From: CALMEC01 sp963777565 | GTDB lineage: Bacteria > Actinomycetota > Thermoleophilia > Miltoncostaeales > Miltoncostaeaceae | DNA: 64,000 nt | Reading direction: 5' to 3' | NCBI GenBank assembly: GCA_963777565.1 | Contig: CAVZQZ010000008.1 | Location: 62,001 to 126,000, forward strand | Part shown: positions 43,576 through 52,849 of the stretch, piece after piece | How the letters are laid out: every line of letters starts with the position of its first letter | Numbering within the stretch: position 1 is the stretch's first letter | Made by a program: the position numbers and the translations under genes | The notes under the pieces: model-generated | Seen by the model: the letters and a program-made list of their open reading frames with translations, nothing else | The model's database searches: none | What the model was told of the DNA's origin: nothing

Positions 43576-44340
43576 GTGCTCAAGAAGGCCTTGCGCAGCG
43601 GTCACGTGCTCCCGATCGCGATCATCTCTGCGGTGGTCGCCGGGAGCTCGGTAGTCGTCGCCCTGGCGATCGACTGGCTCCCCCCGGCTGCGTCGCTCCA
43701 GGCCGATCGCGTCGACGCCCTGATCTGGTGGACCGTCTTCGCGAGCATCGCCATCTTCACGGTGGTCGTCTCGTTCACGCTCTACTCGGTCTGGAAGTTC
43801 CGGGCGCCGGAGGGGGACGAGTCGGACGGTCCCCCGATCCACGGCCATACCCTGCTCGAGATCGTCTGGACGGCCATTCCGACGGTGATGATCGGGATCA
43901 CGGCTGCCTGGGGGGCCGCCGTGCTCATCAAGAACGAGGACATCGCCAAGGGGGGGCAAGGGGTGCTTCACGTGGACGTCCTGGCGCAGCAGTTCGCGTG
44001 GGAGTTCACCTACCCCGACCTCGGCGTCACGACGGGCGACCTGCGCGTTCCGGTCGACCGCCAGGTTGTCCTGAGTCTCCGCGCGAAGGACGTGATCCAC
44101 GACTTCTTCGTCTACGAGACGCGCATCAAGGGTGACGCCGTCCCCGGCATCGTCAACACGCAGGTCCGGTTCACGATGAAGCCCGAGTACGCAGGGCGCG
44201 CATTCCCGATCATCTGCGCAGAGCTGTGCGGCGCGGGCCACAGCGTGATGCGGGCGCAGATGATCACGATGACGAGCTCCGACTACACCGCCTGGGCCCA
44301 GAAGGCCCGCACCGACGCCGCGAACGCGAAGAAGAAGTAG
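43576..44340 (+). CDS. coxB: Cytochrome c oxidase subunit II
   Basis: This 254-residue subunit has two N-terminal helices and an outer cupredoxin domain that carries the CuA centre. The CuA ligands are in CAELCGAGHSVM plus the His in KDVIHDFF; the conserved VYETRIKGDAVPG loop faces cytochrome c. It lacks a fused cytochrome c domain; a separate lipoprotein cytochrome c is encoded after coxC. The GTG at 43576 is 7 nt after a -10-like box. First gene of coxB-coxA-coxC-cyt c. Confidence 0.95.
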   Translation: MLKKALRSGHVLPIAIISAVVAGSSVVVALAIDWLPPAASLQADRVDALIWWTVFASIAIFTVVVSFTLYSVWKFRAPEGDESDGPPIHGHTLLEIVWTAIPTVMIGITAAWGAAVLIKNEDIAKGGQGVLHVDVLAQQFAWEFTYPDLGVTTGDLRVPVDRQVVLSLRAKDVIHDFFVYETRIKGDAVPGIVNTQVRFTMKPEYAGRAFPIICAELCGAGHSVMRAQMITMTSSDYTAWAQKARTDAANAKKK

Positions 44341-44347
44341 CGAGGCA

Positions 44348-47104
44348 ATGGCGACCCACACACCCACGACCGGCACACCCATCCCCCACGGCGCGGGCGG
44401 CGGCCACAGCCACCACGGCGACTACCGGTCCGCCCTTCACTGGTGGATCAGGGCGTTCTGGGGCATCGTCATCGGCGTCATCGTCGGGCTGCTCGTCCCG
44501 CTGTTCTTCCGCGCGGTCTTCGGTCTCGACCCGCTCTGGAACGAGCAGGTCTACGTCACCACCACCTGCATCTTCAGCGTCCTCGGCTTCCTGATCGGGA
44601 TCGGGTGCTTCGACTGGTGGGGCAGGTGGATGGTCGGCAAGCACGTCGACTACGAGGACCACAGCTTCCACGGCGCGACCAGCTGGCGGGACTACTTCCG
44701 CGTCAACACCGACCACAAGGTCATCGGCGTCCAGTACCTGGTGATCGTCTTCAGCTTCATGGTGATCGCGGGGATCCTCGCGGAGCTCGTCCGCGTCGAG
44801 CTGTCGACGCCCGGCCAGACGATCACGAACGGCGAGGGCTACAACACGCTGTTCAGCGGCCACGCCGCGCTGATGATCTTCCTGGTCATCATTCCGTCCT
44901 TCGCCGGCCTGGCGAACTACGTCCTTCCGATCATGATCGGCGCGAAGGACATGGCGTTCCCCAGGCTGAACGCCCTGTCGGTGTGGATGCTGCCGCCCGC
45001 CGGCCTGATGATCCTCATGGGGGTCATCCTCGGCGGCTACTCGTCCGGCTGGACCGCATACGCGCCGCTGTCGGAGCAGGCAGGGACCGGCACAACCCTG
45101 TTCGAAGTCGGCGTCCAGTTCGCGGGCGCGTCATCGATCATGACCGCGGTCAACTTCCTGGTGACCATCATCACGATGCGCGCCCCTGGGATGACCATCT
45201 GGCGAATGCCCCTCCTGGTCTGGGCCAACGCCACCACCTCCGCGCTCGTCGTGTTCGGCACGCCGTTCATCGCCGGCTCGCAGTTCATGACGCTGTTCGA
45301 CCGCGTCATGGGCACGAGCTTCTTCGTGTGGACCGGCGGCGGCGATGTCATCAGCTACCAGCACATCTTCTGGTTCTACAGCCACCCGGCCGTCTACATC
45401 ATGATGCTGCCCGGGTTCGGGATCATCAGCGAGGTCCTCGCGACGTTCTCGCGCAAGCCGATCTTCGGGTATCGGGCCGTCGCCTTCTCGACTGTCGCCA
45501 TCGCCGTGCTCGGGTTCGGCGTCTGGGCGCACCACATGTTCGTCTCGGGCATGGCGCCGTGGCTTCGCATCCCGATGATGGTCACGACCGTCATCATCGC
45601 GATCCCCACCGGCGTCAAGATGTTCTCGTGGGTCGCCACGCTCTGGCGAGGCAAGCTGCATATGCGCACACCGATGATGTGGGCGATCGGCTTCCTCTTC
45701 ACGTTCGTGATCGGTGGCCTCTCCGGCGTCTTCCTCGGCACGCTGCCCGCGGACATCTTCGCCAGCGACACCTACTACATCGTCGCCCACATCCACTACG
45801 TGCTCTTCGGCGGCAGCGTCTTCACGATCTTCGCCGGGGTCTACTACTGGTTCCCGAAGATGACCGGGCGGATGTACAACGAGACGCTCGGCAAGTGGCA
45901 CTTCTGGCTGACGTTCGTCGGCTTCAACGCGACGTTCATGCCGATGCACTGGCTCGGCCTGCAGGGCATGCCCCGCCGGGTCGCCGACTACGACGAGCGG
46001 TTCGCCAACCTCAACCTGATCATCAGCATCGCGTCGGTGTTCATGGTGGCCGGCACCGCCGTCTTCTTCTACAACATGATCACCTCGTGGCGGTCCGGGC
46101 CACGTGCCCCGTGGAACCCGTGGCACGGGCGCACCCTCGAGTGGCTTGTGTCGTCCCCGCCGTCGCTCTTCAACTTCGATGCCACGCCGCAGGTCGTCGG
46201 CAGTCCGTACCAGTACGGCGTCGCCGGTGCCCGCCACGCCATCGTCTTCGCGCCCGAGGAGGTCGGCGGCGGCGAGCTCCACGAGCACGAGTACCCCAAC
46301 ATCCTGGTCGTCGCGCACGACACGTTGACCGGCAAGTCGCTCCTCGATGCAGTCCGAGAGCTCGGCACCAACGGCCACTGGCGGTTCACGTTCGTCTCCC
46401 CGGCCGAGAGCGACGCGGACCGGACCGCGCTCACGCGGCGCCACGAGCTCGCCTCCGCGGTGCTCGCCTCGGCTGGCATCGCCGCCACCGGCAGGGTCGT
46501 GAGCGGCGACACCGTCCAGGCCGTTGCCCGGGCCGCCCAGGAAGAGCGCGCGCAGGAGATCATCGTCGCGACCTACCCCATCGGCGAGTCGCAGTGGCTG
46601 CGCCAGGACCTCGTCGACCGGATCCGCAAGGCCACCGGCCTGCCGGTATCCCACGTCACCGTCTCGCAGAAGGAGGCGCGGGCGACGCTCGCCGAGCCCG
46701 GCCTCGCGCACGTCCTCGTGCTCGCCCAGGACGCGGTGGGCGGCGCGGCGTTGCTCGACGAGGTGCGACTCCGGGCCGACCGCTCGCCCGCCCGGTTTAC
46801 GGTGGTGCTTCCGGCCGAGGTGCCAGCGCCCGCCTGGGGCGACGAGGCCAACGCGCGTCGTCGCGACGCCGTCGAACGGGTTCACCGGGCCATCGAGGAC
46901 CTGCAGCAGTCCGGCGTCTCGGCACAGGGTGAGGTCATGGACGGCGCGCTCGCGACTGCGGCACGCGACGCCGTGGCCGTCTATCGCCCGACCGAGATCC
47001 TCCTGGTCGCCAAGGTCGCCCAGGATCTCGCTCCCGTCCGGGCCGTCGCGCGAGGGGCGACCGTCGACCAGGTCGTCGTCGCGGCGGAGGTGGGGCAGGC
47101 GTGA
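44348..47104 (+). CDS. coxA: Cytochrome c oxidase subunit I with N-terminal extension and two C-terminal USP-like domains
   Basis: This 918-residue protein is far longer than the usual ~550. Residues 1-115 are an extra His-rich tail (HGAGGGHSHHGDY) and two helices. Residues ~117-600 are the heme-copper oxidase core: GHAALMIF gives a heme ligand, FYSHPAVYIMMLP the CuB His-Tyr pair with the YS motif of A2-type enzymes, WAHHMFVSG the other CuB His, and AHIHYVLFGG the heme a3 and heme a His. Residues ~645-770 and ~785-918 read as two UspA-like folds (PNILVVAHDTLTGKSLLDAVRE; HVLVLAQDAVGGAALLDEV; EILLVAKVAQDL). Frame and codon use are continuous, so this is a true fusion. The stop overlaps coxC (GTGA). 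Confidence 0.93.
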   Translation: MATHTPTTGTPIPHGAGGGHSHHGDYRSALHWWIRAFWGIVIGVIVGLLVPLFFRAVFGLDPLWNEQVYVTTTCIFSVLGFLIGIGCFDWWGRWMVGKHVDYEDHSFHGATSWRDYFRVNTDHKVIGVQYLVIVFSFMVIAGILAELVRVELSTPGQTITNGEGYNTLFSGHAALMIFLVIIPSFAGLANYVLPIMIGAKDMAFPRLNALSVWMLPPAGLMILMGVILGGYSSGWTAYAPLSEQAGTGTTLFEVGVQFAGASSIMTAVNFLVTIITMRAPGMTIWRMPLLVWANATTSALVVFGTPFIAGSQFMTLFDRVMGTSFFVWTGGGDVISYQHIFWFYSHPAVYIMMLPGFGIISEVLATFSRKPIFGYRAVAFSTVAIAVLGFGVWAHHMFVSGMAPWLRIPMMVTTVIIAIPTGVKMFSWVATLWRGKLHMRTPMMWAIGFLFTFVIGGLSGVFLGTLPADIFASDTYYIVAHIHYVLFGGSVFTIFAGVYYWFPKMTGRMYNETLGKWHFWLTFVGFNATFMPMHWLGLQGMPRRVADYDERFANLNLIISIASVFMVAGTAVFFYNMITSWRSGPRAPWNPWHGRTLEWLVSSPPSLFNFDATPQVVGSPYQYGVAGARHAIVFAPEEVGGGELHEHEYPNILVVAHDTLTGKSLLDAVRELGTNGHWRFTFVSPAESDADRTALTRRHELASAVLASAGIAATGRVVSGDTVQAVARAAQEERAQEIIVATYPIGESQWLRQDLVDRIRKATGLPVSHVTVSQKEARATLAEPGLAHVLVLAQDAVGGAALLDEVRLRADRSPARFTVVLPAEVPAPAWGDEANARRRDAVERVHRAIEDLQQSGVSAQGEVMDGALATAARDAVAVYRPTEILLVAKVAQDLAPVRAVARGATVDQVVVAAEVGQA

Positions 47105-47715
47105 CGACCCACACGCACGGACACGCATCGGCCCCGGCGACGCAGAGCGCGTCCCCGTTGTCGCGCATGAACGTCGGCGCCCTGGGGATGACCATCTTCA
47201 TCGGCTCGGAGATCATGCTGTTCGCCTCGTTCTTCACCGCGTACTTCATCGCGCGGGCGAACGCGACGCAGTGGCCGCCGATCTTCGAGGGCACGAAGAG
47301 CTTCGAGGTTCCGAAGGTCATCACCGCGGTGAACACCGCGATCCTCGTCTTCTCGAGCTTCACCGTCTGGTGGGCGGAAAAACGGCTTGCCGCCGGGGAC
47401 CGCAAGGGGCTCATCCGCGGCCTCATCGTCACGATCATGCTGGGCGCGACGTTCCTGATCATCCAGATCAACGAGTACGCCCACCTCGGCTTCACGCCGC
47501 AGGACAAGATCTTCGGCTCGGTCTTCTACTGCCTCACCGGCCTGCACGGCGCGCACGTCTTCATCGGCCTGAGCGCCCTTACCTTCTCGCTCATGCGCGC
47601 CCGCGCCGGCGAGTTCAGCCACGGCAACCACGGACCACTCCAGGCCGCGTCGATCTACTGGCACTTCGTCGACGTCGTGTGGGTGTTCCTGTTCGTCGTC
47701 GTGTACCTCGTCTGA
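47101..47715 (+). CDS. coxC: Cytochrome c oxidase subunit III
   Basis: This 204-residue membrane subunit has five helices. Signatures are FIGSEIMLFASFFTAYF, TGLHGAHVFIGL and ASIYWHFVDVVWVFLF. It supports proton pumping and stability of the core. The N-terminus is His-rich (THTHGHASA), as is that of CoxA. The GTG at 47101 overlaps the coxA stop, and its own stop overlaps the cytochrome c start (TGATG). Confidence 0.94.
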   Translation: MTTHTHGHASAPATQSASPLSRMNVGALGMTIFIGSEIMLFASFFTAYFIARANATQWPPIFEGTKSFEVPKVITAVNTAILVFSSFTVWWAEKRLAAGDRKGLIRGLIVTIMLGATFLIIQINEYAHLGFTPQDKIFGSVFYCLTGLHGAHVFIGLSALTFSLMRARAGEFSHGNHGPLQAASIYWHFVDVVWVFLFVVVYLV

Positions 47716-48131
47716 TGGAGCGATTGGTGCCCCGAGTCCGCCGCTATTCCGCGTTCGCCGGCCTGCTCGTCCTGGCCGCGGCCGCCGCGACGGTGGCCGG
47801 CTGCGGGGCGAGCGGCGGCGACGTCGCCAACGGCAAGCAGCAGTTCGCGGCATGCGGTGGCTGCCACACCCTCGCCGACGCCGGTACGACCGCCACGGTC
47901 GGCCCGAACCTCGACGATGCGTTCCGCGCGGCCCGCGCGCAGGGATTCGACCAGAGCACATTCGAAGGCATCGTCCGCTACTGGATCGAGAAGCCGGAGC
48001 AGCGCTCGCAGCCGCTCATGCCCCCGAACCTGGTGACCGGCCAGGACGCGAACGATCTGGCGGCCTACATCGCCTCGGTGGCCGGACGGGATCAGGAGAG
48101 CCCTCCGCGTCCCGCCGAACCGATCGAGTAG
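47715..48131 (+). CDS. Cytochrome c lipoprotein
   Basis: This 138-residue protein has a lipobox (ATVAGCGASG) and one class I cytochrome c domain. The heme motif is CGGCH and the axial Met is in SQPLMPPNL. It is tethered to the outside of the membrane and, as last gene of the cox operon, probably feeds electrons to CoxB. It needs the Ccm system encoded at 58-60 kb. Start shares one base with the coxC stop. Confidence 0.92.
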   Translation: MERLVPRVRRYSAFAGLLVLAAAAATVAGCGASGGDVANGKQQFAACGGCHTLADAGTTATVGPNLDDAFRAARAQGFDQSTFEGIVRYWIEKPEQRSQPLMPPNLVTGQDANDLAAYIASVAGRDQESPPRPAEPIE

Positions 48132-48259
48132 GACCCGGCCGAGGCACCACCACCCGCCGTCCCGGCGAGGTGTGAGCGACCCCCACGGGCCACGGTCGAG
48201 GCCGCGAAATCCCCTGGAAACGCTGCGCGAAATGCCTCATGTGGGGCCCAACCCGCGCC

Positions 48260-48265
48260 GATACT
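48260..48265 (+). promoter_or_regulatory. -10 box GATACT of the GGDEF-EAL gene
   Basis: GATACT is followed by 6 nt and the GTG at 48272. The same hexamer and spacing occur before the other diguanylate cyclase gene (6607-6612). Confidence 0.55.
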
Positions 48266-48271
48266 CCCAAG

Positions 48272-51200
48272 GTGAACCACCGATCCTGGCGCCTGCTCGT
48301 CGCAGGGCTGTTCGTCTGTGCCATCGCGTACGGTGTGATCGGCGACGGTCCGGCGACCCTCGGCGTGTTCCTCGCCGCGTGCGCGGCGGCGGCGGCGGCC
48401 TGCGTCATCGGTCCCGGCCGCAACGACGAGCCGGCCCGTGAGCCCTGGTGCTACATGGGCGTCGCGTTCGGCCTGCTCGGCGCGGCGGAATTGGTCAACA
48501 GCCTCGCGGATGGTCCGAACGCCGAGTGGGTGGTTCCGATCCGGGCCCTCTCGCTGCTGTCGCTGACCGTCGGCCTCTGGCTCGCGATCCCGCACCCGCC
48601 GGGCCGCCGCCGCCGCGAGATCCTCGATCCGGCGATCGTCGCGATCGGCGCCGGCGTCGTGTCGTGGATCGCGATCCTCGAACCGATCGCCAGCCGCACC
48701 GACGTCGACCTGGTGGATCGCCTCGTGGCGTTCTCGGTCCCGGTGCTCGACATGGTGCTCCTGACGGTCGTCGTGCGGCTGCTGTTCACGTCGGGCGCGT
48801 CCACCGCCCCGGCCCGCCTGCTCCTCGTGGGCGCCGGCGCCATCCTCGCGGCGGACACGATCGATTCGGTCTGGGCTCTCGACGGTCCGCTCGGCGGGGA
48901 CGCCTCCATCAGGGTGCTGTGGATCGTCGGGGCCGCTCTGGTCGCCGGCGCGGCATTCCACCCGCAGATGAGCGACCTCGGTGAGCTCCGCGTGGATCTG
49001 GGACAGTCGATCTCGACGACGCGCCTGGTGATGCTCGGCTTCGCGGCGGTGGCGGGCCCGATCGCGCTCATCGTCCGCTCGAGCCTGGACGGGCGCTTCA
49101 ACGTTCCCGTCGTGGTCGCCGGCACGGTCGTCCTGTTCGCGCTCATCCTCATGAGGATGGCGGGCCTGGTCCGCGCGCTCACCTCCGTGGCGAGGAATCA
49201 CGCCGAGGCGACCGGTCGCGAGAAGACCCTGCGACGGTCGGCGCACTCGCTGGTGGCGGCGACCGATCGCGGCGCGATCTACGCGACCGCTGCGGATGCC
49301 GCCGCGACGCTCGTGCGCGACCGGCCGCGCGCGGAGGTCCGGCTGTTCGTCGGCGGCGGCGACCGCCTGCGGCTTGTGTCGGGACGCGGCCGCCGCGGGA
49401 GCGGACCGCAGACGCTCACCCTGTCGGCACTCCCACGGCGCGTGGTCGACCAGCTGCGTACCGCCGACTCCGCCACCGTCACGTTCAACGATCACGACCT
49501 CGCCAAGGGGGTCGCCGCGGCGGTGGCCGCGGCGGCGGATCATCCGCAGTGCCTCCTCGCCCCGCTCGTGGTCGACGGCAAGGTCGCCGGGCTCCTGACG
49601 GTTGCGCTCGACCGGATGCCCGGCGAGGCCAGACGCCGGGCGATCGAGACGGTCGCGGCCCAGGCGGCCCTCGCGATCGAGACGGCGGACCTCACCGAGA
49701 GCCTCCACGCGCGGGCCGGTGAGGAGCGGTTCCGGTCGCTGGTTCAGAACGCATCCGACGTCATCGCCGTGGTGGAGCCCGGCGGCATCATCCGGTTCGT
49801 GACGCGTTCGATCACCCGCATGCTGGGCTACGAGCCGGGGGATCTGGAGGGCAGCAGCATCGCGCGCCTCCTGCATCCACGCGACGCCGCGCGGGGGCCG
49901 TCGGTGCTCGTCGACGGCGGGCTCGTGGACTGGCGGCTGCGGCGCGCCGACGGCGCCTACCGGCACGCTGAGGTCGTCGTCGCGGACCTGCAGGACGATC
50001 CGAACGTCGCCGGCATCGTGCTGACGATGCGCGACGTGACCGAGCGTCGCGAGCTCGAGTCGCGCCTCGCCCACCAGGCCTTCCACGACACGCTGACCGG
50101 GCTCGCGAACCGGGCGCTGTTCGAGGATCGACTTGGGCAGGCGCTGGCGCGGCGGGCGCGCAGGCCCGCCGGCTCGGTGGCGGTGATCTTCATCGACCTC
50201 GACGACTTCAAGGCGGTCAACGACACGCTTGGCCACCAGTGCGGCGACGAGCTGCTCACGATGGCGTCGCGACGCCTCGTGGAGTGCCTCCGGCCCACGG
50301 ACACCGCGGCGCGGCTGGGCGGCGACGAGTTCGCCGTCGCGCTGGAGGTCGACGACTTTGACGCCGACCGGGCCATCGACATCGTCGCGAACCGGATCCT
50401 CAAGGCGCTGCGGTCGCCGTTCATCGTCGACGGCCAGGAGATCTTCACCCGCGGGAGCCTCGGCATCGCCGCGACGCCGGCCGGTGGCACCACGGTCGAC
50501 GAACTCCTGCGCAACGCCGACATCGCGATGTACGTCGCGAAGAACTCCGGGAAGGGTCGGTTCAAGCGCTTCGAGCCCGGCATGCACGCACCCGTGCTCC
50601 GCCAGATGGAGCTTCGGGGCGAGCTGCAGCGGGCGATCGAGCGGCGCGAGCTTGTGATGCACTACCAGCCGATCGTCGCCCTGGCCACCGGCGAGCTCCG
50701 CGGGTTCGAGGCCCTGGTCCGGTGGCAGCACCCGGAGCACGGGCTGATCCTGCCGAACGAGTTCGTGTCGCTCGCCGAGGAGGCCGGCCTGATCGGCGCG
50801 ATGGGAAGCTGGATCCTGGAGGAGGCGTGTCGTCAGTTCTGCGAGTGGGTCGCGGCGCATCCCCAGGCGGCCGGCCTCTACGTGAGCGTCAACTTGTCAG
50901 GGCACCAGTTGCACCGCGGCAACCTCCTGAGCGAGCTGGAGCGGGTAATCGAGCAGACCGGCATTCAGCCGTCCCGCCTGCTGCTCGAGCTCACGGAGAG
51001 CGTGCTGGTCGACGACACCGAGCGCGCCATCGCCCGGCTCGAGATGATCAAGCGGCGCGGGATGCGCATCGCGATCGACGACTTCGGCACCGGCTTCTCA
51101 GCGCTGGCGTACCTCCAGCAGCTCCCGATCGACGTGCTCAAGCTCGCCTCACCCTTCGTCCACGGCCTCGGCAGCGGGCAGGAGCAGCTCACCGAGACGA

Positions 51201-51415
51201 TCCTGCGCCTTGCCGCGACGCTCGACCTCGACGTCATCGCGGAGGGCATCGAGCATCCCGGCGAGGCTGCGGCGCTCGCACGGCTCGGCTGCACGCTCGG
51301 GCAGGGCTACTTCTTCAGCACGCCGCTCGACGCGACCGCCGCTGCAGCGGTGATCGCCAGTGACGGGCCCCTCGGCCTCGCCGAGGTCGCCGCGACAACG
51401 TCAGTCCCGGTCTGA
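48272..51415 (+). CDS. Membrane GGDEF-EAL protein with PAS domain (c-di-GMP turnover)
   Basis: This 1047-residue protein has about eight N-terminal helices (residues ~1-300), a GAF-like region (~330-470), a PAS domain (~483-590, EERFRSLVQNASDVIAVVEP), GGDEF (~600-770) and EAL (~785-1040). The cyclase loop is intact (RLGGDEFAVAL). The EAL domain keeps FEALVRW, ELTES, AIDDFGTGFSAL and AEGIEH; the usual KID reads KLA, which keeps the Lys. Both synthesis and hydrolysis of c-di-GMP are possible. I prefer the GTG at 48272 (after a GATACT box with a 6-nt gap) to the ATG at 48239. Confidence 0.9.
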   Translation: MNHRSWRLLVAGLFVCAIAYGVIGDGPATLGVFLAACAAAAAACVIGPGRNDEPAREPWCYMGVAFGLLGAAELVNSLADGPNAEWVVPIRALSLLSLTVGLWLAIPHPPGRRRREILDPAIVAIGAGVVSWIAILEPIASRTDVDLVDRLVAFSVPVLDMVLLTVVVRLLFTSGASTAPARLLLVGAGAILAADTIDSVWALDGPLGGDASIRVLWIVGAALVAGAAFHPQMSDLGELRVDLGQSISTTRLVMLGFAAVAGPIALIVRSSLDGRFNVPVVVAGTVVLFALILMRMAGLVRALTSVARNHAEATGREKTLRRSAHSLVAATDRGAIYATAADAAATLVRDRPRAEVRLFVGGGDRLRLVSGRGRRGSGPQTLTLSALPRRVVDQLRTADSATVTFNDHDLAKGVAAAVAAAADHPQCLLAPLVVDGKVAGLLTVALDRMPGEARRRAIETVAAQAALAIETADLTESLHARAGEERFRSLVQNASDVIAVVEPGGIIRFVTRSITRMLGYEPGDLEGSSIARLLHPRDAARGPSVLVDGGLVDWRLRRADGAYRHAEVVVADLQDDPNVAGIVLTMRDVTERRELESRLAHQAFHDTLTGLANRALFEDRLGQALARRARRPAGSVAVIFIDLDDFKAVNDTLGHQCGDELLTMASRRLVECLRPTDTAARLGGDEFAVALEVDDFDADRAIDIVANRILKALRSPFIVDGQEIFTRGSLGIAATPAGGTTVDELLRNADIAMYVAKNSGKGRFKRFEPGMHAPVLRQMELRGELQRAIERRELVMHYQPIVALATGELRGFEALVRWQHPEHGLILPNEFVSLAEEAGLIGAMGSWILEEACRQFCEWVAAHPQAAGLYVSVNLSGHQLHRGNLLSELERVIEQTGIQPSRLLLELTESVLVDDTERAIARLEMIKRRGMRIAIDDFGTGFSALAYLQQLPIDVLKLASPFVHGLGSGQEQLTETILRLAATLDLDVIAEGIEHPGEAAALARLGCTLGQGYFFSTPLDATAAAAVIASDGPLGLAEVAATTSVPV

Positions 51416-51457
51416 CGTCACCCCGCGACGCTCACCCCGCTCGCCCCGCGTTGCGAG

Positions 51458-52849
51458 CTACTTGACGATCGCGAGGCGCCGGCCGTCGACGCCGGGCAGC
51501 ACGCGGCGGGCGTCGACGCCCATCCACGACTCGAGCAGGCTCGCGTAGAGGTTGCGGAACTCGGTGGTGACGAGCAGGTTGTCGTCCTCATCGAGCCGTG
51601 CGAGGCCGGGGAACTCGCTCTGCACGCCCCCGTTCGCATGGTTGCCGACCACCAGCACGCAGCCGCCCGCGCCGTGGTCGGTGCCCCGTGAGTCGTTGTC
51701 CTCGGCCCGGCGTCCGAACTCGCTCCACACCAGCGTCAGCACGCGGTCCGACAGCCCCCGGGCGTCGAGATCCGCCTGCCACGCGAGGAGGGAATCGCCG
51801 AGGGTCTTCAGCAGATCGGCATGGTTGGTCGGCTGGTCGTCGTGGGTGTCGTAGCCGCCCTGGCTGATCGTCGCGAGGCGTGTGCCGAACCCGGCGCCCA
51901 GCATCCGGGCCAAGTTCTTCAGGCCGTTTCCGAGGTGCTCGTCCGGGTACGGCAGCGGGGTCGCCGGGACCTGGTTGCGGTCGACGCGAAGTGGCGCGAG
52001 CCGGTCGTAGACGCTGATCGCGCCGCGATACGCCTGCTGGGCCGCCTTCCGGGCGCTGGTCCGCGCGCCGGAGGTGGCGCCGCGGTACGGCCCGAGGGCC
52101 GCCTCCGAGCTCCACACCTCGGGGATGCTGAATCCGAACGACCCGGGGTCGAAGACCGTGGCGACCGGGGCCCGGCGGGCGAGCAGGATCGAGTCGAGGT
52201 TCCACCCCATGCTGATCGCCTGGAGCGGGTTGTCGGTCCCGCCGATCGCGTCGATCGTGCGTCCCAGCCACCCGGTGCGGTCGAAGGTCTGCCCGACGAC
52301 GCCGGTGCGCCAGAAGATCTGGGAGTTGAAGTGCGACTGGTCGGGGTTCGCGTAGTCCACCGCGGGAAGCACCGCGACCTTGCCGGCGTCGTAGAGCTGC
52401 TTGAGCCCGGTGAGCGAGGGGTGCCAGCCGAACTCGGGGTGGCCGGCGACCGCGAGCGTCGTCGCCGGGTCGATGCCGATCCGTGTGCGCAGTTGGCGAT
52501 ATCTGGGGTCGCCGATCGGGATGAACGTGTTGAGCCCATCGTTGCCGCCGTCCAGGTAGATCGAGACGAGAATCCGCCCGTTCGGGTCCTCGGCCGCCTG
52601 AGCCGCCGCGGCCTCGAAGACGCTGCGGGCGCCGAGCCGCGGCATCGCGGCACACGCGAGCGCGAGGCCGCCGGCACCGGTGAGGAGTCGCCGCCGCGTG
52701 ACGCCGCTGCCGAGCGTACGGGCCGCGGCGGCGGGACCCTCGACGAGCGCCTGCTCGGGGATCTCCAGGATCCGCTCCGCGCCGCGACCGAGGAGCGCCC
52801 GCCGGGAGGTGTGCCAGTCGATGCAGCCGCAATTGCGGGGATCGCTCAT
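51458..52849 (-). CDS. DUF1501 protein (sulfatase-like fold), Tat-exported
   Basis: This 463-residue protein has a twin-arginine signal (TRRRLLTGAGGLALACA) at about residues 51-70 and a DUF1501 domain (VSIYLDGGNDGLNTFIP; SQGGYDTHDDQ; VWSEFGRRAEDNDSRGTDHG). The domain resembles the alkaline phosphatase/sulfatase fold, but the function is unknown. It is nearly always paired with a DUF1800 gene, as here. Its ATG shares one base with the DUF1800 stop. Confidence 0.88.
   Translation of the reverse strand: MSDPRNCGCIDWHTSRRALLGRGAERILEIPEQALVEGPAAAARTLGSGVTRRRLLTGAGGLALACAAMPRLGARSVFEAAAAQAAEDPNGRILVSIYLDGGNDGLNTFIPIGDPRYRQLRTRIGIDPATTLAVAGHPEFGWHPSLTGLKQLYDAGKVAVLPAVDYANPDQSHFNSQIFWRTGVVGQTFDRTGWLGRTIDAIGGTDNPLQAISMGWNLDSILLARRAPVATVFDPGSFGFSIPEVWSSEAALGPYRGATSGARTSARKAAQQAYRGAISVYDRLAPLRVDRNQVPATPLPYPDEHLGNGLKNLARMLGAGFGTRLATISQGGYDTHDDQPTNHADLLKTLGDSLLAWQADLDARGLSDRVLTLVWSEFGRRAEDNDSRGTDHGAGGCVLVVGNHANGGVQSEFPGLARLDEDDNLLVTTEFRNLYASLLESWMGVDARRVLPGVDGRRLAIVK

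Noticed and set aside
45131..47128. 665-codon minus-strand frame antisense to coxA
   Set aside because: The sense strand encodes the oxidase core and USP-like domains without interruption; the antisense product has no fold.
48092..50860. 922-codon minus-strand open frame antisense to the GGDEF-EAL gene
   Set aside because: Low-complexity Arg/Glu/Asp composition, while the sense strand gives PAS, GGDEF and EAL motifs in order.
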